Under the pieces are notes generated by a model. The model ran no database searches, was not told the origin of the DNA, and saw only the letters and a program-made list of their open reading frames with translations. This document shows positions 7,723 through 15,354 of a stretch of DNA of 28,827 nucleotides, piece by piece. Source of the DNA: an uncultured Collinsella sp. (GTDB lineage: Bacteria > Actinomycetota > Coriobacteriia > Coriobacteriales > Coriobacteriaceae). The stretch covers positions 1 through 28,827 of the forward strand of contig CATZKS010000009.1 in the NCBI GenBank assembly GCA_958421035.1, read 5' to 3'. A program made the position numbers and the translations under genes. Within the stretch, counting starts at the first letter, position 1, and every line of letters begins with the position of its first letter.

Positions 7723-8685
7723 ATGTCCAAACCCTTCGGTAAGCCCGACCGTATCGTCGTCGCCCTTGGCGGCAACGCCCTCGGCAACAACCCCGTTGAG
7801 CAGATCGAGGCCGTGAGCAACACCGCTCATGCTCTTCTCGGCCTGATTGAGCAGGGTAACGAGATCATCATCACCCACGGCAACGGCCCGCAGGTCGGCA
7901 TGATCCAGAACGCCTTCGCCGCTGCCCACGACGCCATCGGCACCCCCGAGATGCCGCTGCCCGAGTGCGGCGCCATGTCCCAGGGCTACATTGGTTATCA
8001 CCTGCAGCAGGGCATCGGCCGCGAGATGCACAAGCGCTATAAGCGTTGGCACGCCGCCACCGTCGTCACCCAGATCGAGTGCGACCCGGACGATCCCGCG
8101 TTCAAGAACCCGACCAAGCCGATCGGCCCCTTCTACACCGAGGAGCAGGCCAAGGAGTTCATGGCCGAGGATCCCTCCAAGGTCTTCGTCGAGGATTCCG
8201 GCCGCGGCTGGCGTCGCGTCGTCGCTTCCCCCGATCCCAAGAAGATCGTCGAGGCCGACTCCATCCTCAACCTGCTCGACAACGAGTTCATCGTCATCGC
8301 CTGCGGTGGCGGCGGCATCCCCGTCGTCCGCGACTACGAGAACAAGGGCTGCTACAAGGGCGTCCCCGCCGTCATCGACAAGGACCTGGGCGGCGAGCTG
8401 CTGGCCGAGGACTGCGACGCCGACGTCCTGTTCCTGCTGACCGCCGTTGAGCATGTCGCCATCAACTTTGGCAAGCCCAACCAGGAGGAGCTCGAGGACC
8501 TCACCGCCGACGAGGCCGAGCGCCTGGCCGACGAGGGCCAGTTCGGCAAGGGTTCCATGGAGCCCAAGGTCCGCGCTGCCATCAAGTTCGCCCGTTCTCG
8601 CAAGGGCCGCACCTGCATCATCGGCGCACTGGACAAGGCCGCCGAGACCATGGCCGGCCTCTCCGGTACGCGCATCCACGAGTAG
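7723..8685 (+). CDS. arcC: Carbamate kinase, second copy (ArcC2, operon copy)
   Basis: Same 320-residue enzyme as the copy at 518, converting carbamoyl phosphate and ADP to ATP, ammonia and CO2. Only residue 5 differs (Phe for Leu, SKPFGKP against SKPLGKP); from codon 7 on the DNA appears identical. The ribosome site AAGGAGG, 7 bases from the ATG and just after the arcB stop codon, is stronger than that of arcC1. This is the canonical last gene of the arc operon. Its terminator is shared with copy 1 and it is convergent with the C39-like peptidase gene. Confidence 0.96.
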   Translation: MSKPFGKPDRIVVALGGNALGNNPVEQIEAVSNTAHALLGLIEQGNEIIITHGNGPQVGMIQNAFAAAHDAIGTPEMPLPECGAMSQGYIGYHLQQGIGREMHKRYKRWHAATVVTQIECDPDDPAFKNPTKPIGPFYTEEQAKEFMAEDPSKVFVEDSGRGWRRVVASPDPKKIVEADSILNLLDNEFIVIACGGGGIPVVRDYENKGCYKGVPAVIDKDLGGELLAEDCDADVLFLLTAVEHVAINFGKPNQEELEDLTADEAERLADEGQFGKGSMEPKVRAAIKFARSRKGRTCIIGALDKAAETMAGLSGTRIHE

Positions 8686-8784
8686 TCTCTACTCTGTTGC
8701 CTCTCTCGTGGGCGCCGGGCAAGGCGCCCGCAAACTAGCCTCTCTTCATGAGCCCCGCGGTCCGCTCCGACTGCGGGGCTTTTG
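7741..8784 (+). repeat. 1,044-bp direct repeat, copy 2 (arcC plus terminator)
   Basis: Partner of 536-1579, in the same orientation. Homologous recombination between the two would excise 7,205 bp containing the regulator, both deiminase genes, arcD, arcB and one arcC, leaving a single hybrid arcC. After the shared T-run both copies lead into a GGGGACGTTC string at nearly the same distance (17 and 16 bases). Confidence 0.95.
8710..8784 (+). terminator. Tandem hairpin plus intrinsic terminator of the arc operon
   Basis: Identical to the arcC1 terminator: hairpin GGGCGCC/GGCGCCC at 8710-8729, then stem AGCCCCGC/GCGGGGCT (8751-8780) and TTTT at 8781-8784. Confidence 0.85.
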
Positions 8785-8800
8785 TTTCAACCCGGCACTT

Positions 8801-8914
8801 GGGGACGTTCCTTTCCTGCCGACAGCTTGGGACAGTTCTTTTCGACAGTGCGAGCGGTCGTCTGCAAAGGCCGTCCCCAGTGGCCAGTCATTTAAGTCTG
8901 TCCCCAATGACTAG
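8801..8914. repeat. Cluster of GGGGAC-core repeats between arcC2 and the C39-like peptidase gene
   Basis: Units read GGGGACGTTCCTTT (8801), GGGACAGTTCTTTT (~8830) and, on the other strand, CTAGTCATTGGGGACAGACTT (8914-8894), with a further GTCCCC at ~8873. The last unit is an imperfect palindrome (8885-8914) homologous to 1588-1618. It contains the stop codon of the minus-strand peptidase gene (8911-8913). Confidence 0.65.
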
Positions 8915-9768
8915 TAGTAGGCCCACATGGCTTCGATTTCGTTGAGGACTTCTACGACGCCCCAGCGGCGGGCGCTGCGGCTTTGCGAGTTGGGGTCGTA
9001 GACACCGATCTGGTCGGCGTCGTCAATCCCGTAGAGCACGATGTAATGACCAACGTTGGTAAACGTGCCGGGGCGCACGGCGGCGATTACGGGAGCACCC
9101 GAGCGCAAGGCCTGGGCCATCGAGTCTCGATCGTTGTAGAGCTGCGTCCCGTTAAGCCCCAGCTGCCATGCACCGCTCGTCATAAACGACCACTCGGTGG
9201 CACCGGTGGGCGCATAGTTGCCCGCCTCGGAAAGAGCGCACATATCGACCGGCGTCATATCGGTGTGGCCGGTCTTATAAATGTAGACCATGGTAAGACA
9301 GGTGGGGCCGCAGGCGTTTTGACGGATGGTACCGCCGGCGTAGGGCAGCTCCGACCATGCCGGATCTATCTGATAGATATGGGGCATGGTGCCGGCTTGC
9401 CACTGCGAGCGCGGGGTCGAAAACGCAAACGAGTAGCCGGGCGCAACCGGGGCCTTGAGCAGCTTGTCCTCGGCGGTGGGCTCCAGGCCGGCAGAGCCAT
9501 GCGAGGCACACGACCCCAGATACACAAAGGCCAGACATGCCATGATGGAGCACAGGACAAGACAGAGACGATGAATCCGCGGACTGACGGCCCTGACACG
9601 TCCCATCGGCCGTGGCTGCTTTTGCGGCATAGGCGACGAGGGGCGATCCTGCGGACGCTGCGGGTTCTGCGGCCCGTCGCTGTCAGAAACACTCCTAGAT
9701 GTTGGCGTGGTACGCCCGGCAAGGCGAACGTTTCGCTGCCGTTCGCCGTCGTTGTATCCGTATGCCAT
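8911..9768 (-). CDS. Membrane-anchored C39-like cysteine peptidase domain protein
   Basis: A 285-residue protein. Residues 1-60 are polar and proline-rich (low complexity, probably cytoplasmic). A single hydrophobic segment at ~66-87 should act as a signal anchor, leaving the rest outside the cell. The C-terminal half resembles the peptidase C39-like domain (Peptidase_C39_2): NACGPTCL with candidate nucleophile C153, GHYIVLYGID with H241, and YDPN with D258. The domain is found in secreted or anchored proteins of Gram-positive bacteria, often of unknown substrate. GAGGCGG lies 6 bases before the ATG, and a TATACA -10-like box lies ~20 bases upstream. It is monocistronic and convergent with arcC2. 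The long disordered N-terminus before the membrane span is unusual. The actual substrate is unknown. Confidence 0.8.
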   Translation of the reverse strand: MAYGYNDGERQRNVRLAGRTTPTSRSVSDSDGPQNPQRPQDRPSSPMPQKQPRPMGRVRAVSPRIHRLCLVLCSIMACLAFVYLGSCASHGSAGLEPTAEDKLLKAPVAPGYSFAFSTPRSQWQAGTMPHIYQIDPAWSELPYAGGTIRQNACGPTCLTMVYIYKTGHTDMTPVDMCALSEAGNYAPTGATEWSFMTSGAWQLGLNGTQLYNDRDSMAQALRSGAPVIAAVRPGTFTNVGHYIVLYGIDDADQIGVYDPNSQSRSARRWGVVEVLNEIEAMWAYY

Positions 9769-10127
9769 TTGTACCGCCTCGTCTCATGTATAACCCGTCC
9801 ATCCTACAAAAAAGACGTGCAGCAAATGAGGACATACGCCAAAACCTCGGTAAGCGGCATGGGCGGGAGCGAGCCCGGCGCCATTAAGTGACGCCCTCCT
9901 CGAGCAATCGAATCGCGTCATCAAAACAGATGCTCGCAACGAGTGGCGCCCCTCGCCGTTCGTCCCAAAAACGGCGCCGTTCGTTTTACGGTTCTGCCTT
10001 CGGTCGAGCCACAAGCGGCGCTGCCGTGCCAAGGCCGTATCTTAAAGCCATGAAATAAAAGCGCGCGGCAAAACAGACCGCGCAAGGGGTGACGCCAAGG
10101 GGCGTCAAAAAGGAAAGGAGGGGAACA
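9769..10127. other. Divergent intergenic region between the C39-like gene and the permease gene
   Basis: No gene is supported. It holds a perfect 12-base palindrome AACGGCGCCGTT (9970-9981). A hairpin GCGCGG/CCGCGC (10063-10083), read on the minus strand, is followed by GCTTTTATTT, so it could be a minus-strand terminator. A second inverted repeat lies next to the permease ribosome site (10090-10107, listed separately). A minus-strand -10-like TATACA lies at 9787-9792. Confidence 0.5.
10090..10107. promoter_or_regulatory. TGACGCC-N4-GGCGTCA inverted repeat before the permease gene
   Basis: Seven-base perfect arms (10090-10096 and 10101-10107) lie about 10 bases before the permease ribosome site. 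The symmetry suits an operator for a dimeric regulator or an RNA hairpin that could mask the AGGAAAGGAGG site. No experimental basis; assigned from symmetry and position. Confidence 0.4.
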
Positions 10128-11579
10128 ATGGCGGACAAGAACGCAGAAGTTGCAGTCGAGGGTGACGGCGGCATGAAGAAAACGCTTTCGCTCTGGAACT
10201 TCTTCACCATCGGTTTCGGTGCCATCATCGGTACCGGTTGGGTTCTGCAGGTCGGCGACTGGATGGTCGTGGGCGGCGGTCCCGTTCCCGCTATGATCGC
10301 ATTCCTCTTGGGTGCAATCTTCCTCGTGCCCGTCGGAGCTGTTTTCGGTGAGCTCACGGCTGCTATCCCCATCTCGGGCGGCATCGTCGAGTATGTCGAT
10401 CGTAGCTTTGGCCGTACGCTGAGCTACATCACCGGTTGGCTCCTGGCCCTGGGCAACGGAATCCTGTGCCCGTGGGAGGCTATCGCCATCTCGACCCTCG
10501 TGTCCGAGATGTTCGGTAGCCTGCCCGGTCTTGAGTGGCTGCGCGCCGTCAAGCTCTACACCATCCTAGGCGCCGACGTTTACCTGTTCCCGACGCTGAT
10601 CGCGCTCGGCTTTGCGGTCTACGTCATCTTCCTCAACTTCCGCGGTGCCAGCTCGGCCGCCAAGCTCCAGGCCTTCCTGACCAAGGCTCTGCTCTGCGGC
10701 ATGCTGCTCGCCATGGGCGTCTCGCTGTTCACCGGTTCGCCGGACAACGCCATGCCCGTATTCTCCCAGGTCAGCGGCGCTGGCGGCGGCAAGGCCGCTA
10801 CCGAAAGCACCAGCCTGTTCGCCGGCATCGTGTCGGTCCTGGTTCTAACTCCGTTCTTCTACGCCGGTTTCGACACCATTCCTCAGCAGGCTGAGGAAGC
10901 AGCTGAGGGCCTCAACTGGAACAAGTTCGGCAAGATCATCTCCTTGGCCCTGCTGGCCGCCGGCGGCTTCTACATGGTCTGCATCTACTCGTTCGGCACC
11001 ATCCTCGACTGGCATGAGTTTGTTAAGAGCCCGGTTCCCGCGCTTGCCTGCCTCAAGGGCATCAACATGCTCCTGTACCTGGCCATGCTCGTCATCGCCA
11101 CGCTTGGACCCATGGGCCCGATGAACTCCTTCTATGGCGCCACGAGCCGCATCATGCTCGCCATGGGTCGCAAGGGCCAGCTGCCTGAGAAGTTCGCCGA
11201 GGTCGACCCCAAGTCCGGCGCTCCCAAGCTTGCCTGCGTCGTTCTGGGCGTCATCACTGTCATCGGTCCGTTCCTGGGCAAGAACATGCTCATTCCTCTG
11301 ACCAACGTGTCGGCTCTCGCCTTCATCTTCTCCTGCGGCATGGTCGCCCTCGCCTGCCTGCGCATGCGCTTCACCGAGCCCGATCTGCCTCGTCCCTACG
11401 AGGTGCCCGGCGGCAAGTTTGGCATCGGCCTCGCTATCGCCGCCTGCGCCATCATCATCGGCCTGCTCGTGATTCCGTTCTCTCCCGCCTCCCTCAACAT
11501 GGTGGAGTGGAGCATCGTGATCGGCTGGTTGGCTATCGGCCTGGCCCTCATGGCTTTCACCAATTCCCGCAAAAAGTAA
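10128..11579 (+). CDS. APC-family amino acid permease
   Basis: A 483-residue membrane transporter of the amino acid-polyamine-organocation superfamily. The first membrane helix carries the family signature GAIIGTGW (~31-38). About twelve hydrophobic segments follow, with a characteristic PFFYAGFDTIPQQAEEA loop and PRPYEVPGGK near the C-terminus. Substrate cannot be read from sequence; the amidohydrolase gene 131 bases downstream suggests an amino acid, a derivative or a small peptide feeding that enzyme. I chose ATG 10128 because AGGAAAGGAGG stands just upstream; the frame is open to 10089 without a site. Codon use is highly biased toward preferred GC-ending codons, like arcC, suggesting high expression. 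Confidence 0.9.
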   Translation: MADKNAEVAVEGDGGMKKTLSLWNFFTIGFGAIIGTGWVLQVGDWMVVGGGPVPAMIAFLLGAIFLVPVGAVFGELTAAIPISGGIVEYVDRSFGRTLSYITGWLLALGNGILCPWEAIAISTLVSEMFGSLPGLEWLRAVKLYTILGADVYLFPTLIALGFAVYVIFLNFRGASSAAKLQAFLTKALLCGMLLAMGVSLFTGSPDNAMPVFSQVSGAGGGKAATESTSLFAGIVSVLVLTPFFYAGFDTIPQQAEEAAEGLNWNKFGKIISLALLAAGGFYMVCIYSFGTILDWHEFVKSPVPALACLKGINMLLYLAMLVIATLGPMGPMNSFYGATSRIMLAMGRKGQLPEKFAEVDPKSGAPKLACVVLGVITVIGPFLGKNMLIPLTNVSALAFIFSCGMVALACLRMRFTEPDLPRPYEVPGGKFGIGLAIAACAIIIGLLVIPFSPASLNMVEWSIVIGWLAIGLALMAFTNSRKK

Positions 11580-11599
11580 CGCCTAGCCGGGGCGGATCG

Positions 11600-11628
11600 G
11601 GTGCGCGGGACCCTCTCTTCCGCGCACC
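11600..11628 (+). promoter_or_regulatory. Permease-amidohydrolase intercistronic hairpin
   Basis: Nine perfect base pairs (GGTGCGCGG/CCGCGCACC) with an 11-base loop. There is no T-run, so transcription probably continues into the amidohydrolase gene. It may mark an RNA-processing or stability point. Confidence 0.55.
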
Positions 11629-11710
11629 GAACCCGGCACCACTTGGGTAGCTTTGTGAGGCCTTAACCCAACACGGTCTCGCCCACTATATGGATCCATA
11701 AGGAGGAACC

Positions 11711-12988
11711 ATGTCCACTAAGTATGCAATCGTTGGCGGAAAGCTCATCGACGGTACCGGTGCCGAGCCGGTCGAGAACTCCCTCGTTCTCGTCGACGAC
11801 AACGGCAAGATCGAGTACGCCGGCGCCATGCAGGACCTTCCCGAGGGCGTTGAGGTCATCGACGCCGCCGGCAAGACCGTCCTTCCCGGTCTGATCGACA
11901 CCCACCTGCACTTCTCGGGCAACCTGACCGACGATGACACCGATTGGGTCATGCAGCCGCTCCTCGAGAAGCAGGCCGTCGCCGTCAAGCAGGCCTACGA
12001 CTGCCTCACCCACGGCCTCACCACCGTCTGCGAGATCGGCCGCTTTGGTATCCAGATCCGTGACTGCATCGACAAGGGCGTCTTCAAGGGCCCGCGCGTT
12101 CTGGCCACCGGCCTTGGCTTCTGCCGCGTTGCCGGCCACGGCGACTCCCACCACTGCAGCCAGGAGCTCAACAAGGAATCGCACCCCTGGGGCGATCAGG
12201 TCGACGGTCCTTGGGATCTGCGCAAGGCCGTCCGTCGTCGCCTGCGTGAGAACCCCGATGCCATCAAGATCTGGGCTACCGGTGGCGGCATCTGGCGCTG
12301 GGACTCCGGCCGCGACCAGCACTACTGCTCCGAGGAGATCCAGGCCGTGGTCGAAGAGGCAAAGATGGTCGGCATCCCCGTGTGGAGCCACTGCTACAAC
12401 AACCACGCCGCTGCCTACGATTCCGTTCGCTTTGGCTGCGAGCAGCTGATTCACGGCTTCGATATCGATGAGCGCACCATGGACCTCATGGCCGAGCAGG
12501 GCACCTTCTTCACTCCGACGATCGCCTTCCTGCCCACCTGGTATGCCACCTATCCGCCCGTCTACGTCCCCGAGCTGCACGACAAGTACGAGGGCACCCT
12601 GGTCGAGAAGGAGCTGCAGCGCAACTACGACTGCCTGCGCGAGGCCAAGAAGCGCGGCGTCGTCATGACGATCGGCTCCGACTCCTTCTCCTTCGTCACC
12701 CCGTACGGCACCTGCTCCATCGAGGAGATGTACGAGTTCGTCGACAAGATCGGCTTTACTCCGGTCGAGACCATCACCTGCGCCACCCTCAACGGTGCCA
12801 AGATGTGCCACATCGAGGACGAGACCGGTTCCATCGAGGCCGGCAAGTGCGCCGACCTGCTGGTCGTCAACGGTGACGTCGCCGCCGACATTCACGTGCT
12901 CAACACCGACAACATGGACGTCATCATGAAGGACGGCTGGATTGTCGAGGCCGGCACCTTCGGCGAGGCAAACAAGTACAGCGCCTAA
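11711..12988 (+). CDS. Metal-dependent amidohydrolase (imidazolonepropionase/Xaa-Arg peptidase-like)
   Basis: A 425-residue enzyme of the amidohydrolase superfamily. The small N- and C-terminal strands (IVGGKLIDGTG; GKCADLLVVNGD) flank a TIM barrel with the binuclear metal set: HLH (H65, H67), K186 in IKIWATGGG as the likely carboxylated lysine, H227 (WSHCYN), H248 (IHG) and D324 (GSDS). The lysine-ATGG arrangement is known from bacterial prolidase and Xaa-Arg/Lys peptidase branches, so hydrolysis of a dipeptide or N-acyl amino acid is a reasonable but unproven guess. RBS AAGGAGG lies 6 bases before the ATG. It follows the APC permease and ends at a terminator, forming a two-gene uptake-and-hydrolysis unit. 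Codon bias is strong, implying high expression. Confidence 0.88.
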   Translation: MSTKYAIVGGKLIDGTGAEPVENSLVLVDDNGKIEYAGAMQDLPEGVEVIDAAGKTVLPGLIDTHLHFSGNLTDDDTDWVMQPLLEKQAVAVKQAYDCLTHGLTTVCEIGRFGIQIRDCIDKGVFKGPRVLATGLGFCRVAGHGDSHHCSQELNKESHPWGDQVDGPWDLRKAVRRRLRENPDAIKIWATGGGIWRWDSGRDQHYCSEEIQAVVEEAKMVGIPVWSHCYNNHAAAYDSVRFGCEQLIHGFDIDERTMDLMAEQGTFFTPTIAFLPTWYATYPPVYVPELHDKYEGTLVEKELQRNYDCLREAKKRGVVMTIGSDSFSFVTPYGTCSIEEMYEFVDKIGFTPVETITCATLNGAKMCHIEDETGSIEAGKCADLLVVNGDVAADIHVLNTDNMDVIMKDGWIVEAGTFGEANKYSA

Positions 12989-13029
12989 GCTACCGTTCAT
13001 CGATGGCTTGATGTAAAACACAGTATTTG

Positions 13030-13044
13030 ATTGCATAATGCAAT
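13030..13044. promoter_or_regulatory. ATTGCAT-A-ATGCAAT palindrome before the first kinase gene
   Basis: A perfect 7-1-7 inverted repeat overlapping a CATAAT -10-like string (13034-13039) and ending 3 bases before the amidohydrolase terminator. It could be an operator of the kinase/regulator operon; its placement ahead of the terminator leaves that open. Confidence 0.35.
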
Positions 13045-13046
13045 GG

Positions 13047-13073
13047 AGAGGGTCGCTTGCGGCCCTCTTTATT
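13047..13073 (+). terminator. Intrinsic terminator after the amidohydrolase gene
   Basis: Stem AGAGGGTCG paired with CGGCCCTCT (one G-T pair), tetraloop-sized loop, then TTTATT. It lies between the amidohydrolase stop (12988) and the kinase start (13107). Confidence 0.75.
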
Positions 13074-13106
13074 GCTATGGGGTGCGTCAGTAAGAAGGAG
13101 ATGACG

Positions 13107-14492
13107 GTGGATCTCAATAGGCTGATTCTGGGCAAGAGCTACAACTCTACCAAGGTCTTTCGTACCGCTCAGCATGTGGTTCAAGCCATCTTGCTCGGTA
13201 TTGTCGTTCCGCTGCTTATCCTGCTGCTCATCTGGGATCTAACCGATAATCCCAATCCCGTTCCGGCCGTTGTCGTCATTGCCGGCTTGGTCATGCTGTG
13301 CTTCTTCTTCTCGTACGTCTTTGTCGTTCCCGACGACCTCACATCGAGCGCTACCGACCGCACGCTCGCCATCGCGTCGAAAATATTCGCCTACACGTCG
13401 CGCGGCCTTACGCCCGAAGCTGCCCTGGGCGCCTCTAAGATCATCCTGTCCGAAACTATCGCCTCTGCCATCTGCTTTACCGACGGCAAGCAGGTGTTGG
13501 CAAGCTGGGGCGAGGACTCGGCAAAATACCCCGCGGGCACCCCGGTGGTGCTGCGGACCACGCTCAATGTGATTAACAGCGGTGAGCAAAGCGTGTTCTC
13601 GCGCGATGCCTCGACCGAGACGGGTGGCTACTTTCCGCGCCTGCGCGCCGGTATTGTCGCACCGCTTACCGTGCGCGGGCATTGCGTGGGCACGCTCGAG
13701 CTGTATTATCCCCGTCTGAGCAGCATCGATATGCGCCAGACGGCGCTTGCCTCGGGCTTTGCCGACCTCATTTCCACGCAGCTTGCGAGCTTTGAGCTCG
13801 AGCGCCAGGACGAGCTTACGGCCCGCGTGGAGCTGCGCGCCTTGCAATCGCAGGTCGATCCTCATTTTCTATTCAATACCATCAGCACCATCGTGTCGCT
13901 CGTACGTACCGAGCCGGACAAGGCCAGGTCGCTGCTGATCGACTTTTCCAATTACTACCGTCAGACGCTTTCTGATTCCGATACCCTCACAACGCTCGAG
14001 CACGAGGTGGAGCAGGGCACTCGCTATATCAATCTTATGCAGGCTCGTTATGGCGACGGCCGTCTGCGCGTCTCGGTCGATATCGACTTTGAGGTGCGCG
14101 ATTGCATGGTGCCGCCGTTTATCTTGCAGCCGTTGCTCGAAAACTGCATCAAGCACGCGCAGCGCGAGACCGAGCCGCTTTCTATTCATGTTAGGGCTTT
14201 CGAGACCGATGACGGTTTGGAGATCATCGTCGAGGACGATGGCATCGGTATGAGCGAAGAGGTCTGCGCGCATCTGTTTGAGCAACATCGCCGAGAGGAG
14301 CCCGAGAGCATTACCGCCGACGGCTCCGTCAAGCGAGGTTGCGGCCTGGCGCTCTTCAACGTGCTTCAGCGCATCCATTTCTTTTACGGAGAAGATTCCG
14401 GCATGCGCGTGAAGTCCCAGGAGGGCGTGGGAACGCAGGTCATCGTCGAGCTGAACGGCGAGCCGCATGAGCCCGCGCCGTTGACGGCGTAG
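13107..14492 (+). CDS. LytS-like sensor histidine kinase (two membrane spans plus GAF)
   Basis: A 461-residue membrane kinase. Two membrane spans (~25-43 and ~53-74) are followed by a GAF-like domain (~85-215, with APLTVRGHCVGTLELYY), then the His_kinase domain with the phospho-accepting H253 in DPHFLFN, the N-box (LLENCIKHA) and glycine box (DDGIGM; GCGLALFN). The five-span sensor domain usual in LytS is absent. I choose GTG 13107 because AAGGAG sits 6 bases upstream; ATG 13101 is directly adjacent to that site, and ATG 13038 has none. It is paired with the LytTR regulator 35 bases downstream and is clearly paralogous to the kinase at 19016. The signal is unknown; related systems sense pyruvate, peptides or cell-wall state. 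Confidence 0.88.
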   Translation: MDLNRLILGKSYNSTKVFRTAQHVVQAILLGIVVPLLILLLIWDLTDNPNPVPAVVVIAGLVMLCFFFSYVFVVPDDLTSSATDRTLAIASKIFAYTSRGLTPEAALGASKIILSETIASAICFTDGKQVLASWGEDSAKYPAGTPVVLRTTLNVINSGEQSVFSRDASTETGGYFPRLRAGIVAPLTVRGHCVGTLELYYPRLSSIDMRQTALASGFADLISTQLASFELERQDELTARVELRALQSQVDPHFLFNTISTIVSLVRTEPDKARSLLIDFSNYYRQTLSDSDTLTTLEHEVEQGTRYINLMQARYGDGRLRVSVDIDFEVRDCMVPPFILQPLLENCIKHAQRETEPLSIHVRAFETDDGLEIIVEDDGIGMSEEVCAHLFEQHRREEPESITADGSVKRGCGLALFNVLQRIHFFYGEDSGMRVKSQEGVGTQVIVELNGEPHEPAPLTA

Positions 14493-14527
14493 CACTCGAG
14501 TGTATTGAGGAGAGAGAGGAAGCGCAC

Positions 14528-15262
14528 ATGTCCGAGGGTTGGAACATCCTGGTAGTTGATGACGAGCCTCCCATTAGGGCTGAGCTACGCTATCTGTTGG
14601 AAAAGGATGCGCGTGTGGGTCAGATTGCCGAGGCGGGCAATGTCACCGAAGCTGTGGAGTCGATTCTGTCGAACAAGCCCGACGTGCTGTTTTTAGACAT
14701 TACCATGCCCGGTCGCTCGGGAATTGAGCTTGCCGAGACGCTGCAGAACCTAAAGACGCCGCCGGTGGTTGTGTTTGTGACGGCGTTTGCCGAATTTGCC
14801 GCCGATGCGTATAACCTCGATGCGGTCGACTATGTCGTCAAGCCGGTCGAGGACGCACGCCTGTCAAAGGCACTCGACAAGATCGAGGCAGCCTTGGGTG
14901 CCCGTCGTGTTATCCATGCTCCGCGCCAGCCTTTGCGTCTGACGGTGGACCGCGGGGGCAAAAAGGTGTTCATTCCCGCCGCAGACGTCTGCTACTTTGA
15001 GGCGCGCGCCGATTTTTGCAATGCCATCTGCGCCGAGGGAACGTACCTGATCAATGAGTCGATCTCTTCGCTCGAGCGTCGCTTGGTCTCCGAGGGCTTT
15101 ATTCGCGTTCATCGCAGCTATCTGGTCAATTTGGAAGACGTGCACAATGTTGAGATCGGTTCCACGGGTCTTATGGAGCTCAGGCTCGACCACGTGAACT
15201 CGACGGTGCCGGTGTCCCGTCGTCGTGCCGCCGAGGTCAAGTCGCACCTGGGGCTTGCGTAA
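14528..15262 (+). CDS. LytTR-family response regulator
   Basis: A 244-residue cytoplasmic regulator. The receiver domain (~6-120) has the acidic pair D11/D12, phospho-acceptor D57 (LFLDITMPG), T85 and K105. The LytTR DNA-binding domain (~140-240) includes FIRVHRSYLVNLEDV and VPVSRRRAAEVK. These regulators bind imperfect direct repeats upstream of targets. It is the partner of the kinase ending at 14492; GAGGAGAGAGAGG precedes the ATG. It is closely similar to the regulator at 20432, so cross-talk is conceivable. The nearest candidate targets are its own operon and the permease/amidohydrolase unit; no binding site was identified. Confidence 0.92.
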   Translation: MSEGWNILVVDDEPPIRAELRYLLEKDARVGQIAEAGNVTEAVESILSNKPDVLFLDITMPGRSGIELAETLQNLKTPPVVVFVTAFAEFAADAYNLDAVDYVVKPVEDARLSKALDKIEAALGARRVIHAPRQPLRLTVDRGGKKVFIPAADVCYFEARADFCNAICAEGTYLINESISSLERRLVSEGFIRVHRSYLVNLEDVHNVEIGSTGLMELRLDHVNSTVPVSRRRAAEVKSHLGLA

Positions 15263-15354
15263 GAGGCTTGCGTGCCGTCGTTTACCATCGCAGGTTTGGC
15301 ATGGGCGCGCGGTGGGCATAATGGGTGGCATCGAATGAAATCGAAAGGATCATT

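Noticed and set aside
8785..8910. Possible CRISPR-like or tandem repeat cluster after arcC2
   Set aside because: The GGGGAC units are short, irregularly spaced and in both orientations, fitting a REP-like family better.
9784..10032. 82-codon minus-strand frame between the C39-like gene and the permease
   Set aside because: No ribosome site, it covers the probable promoter of the C39-like gene, and the protein shows no domain.
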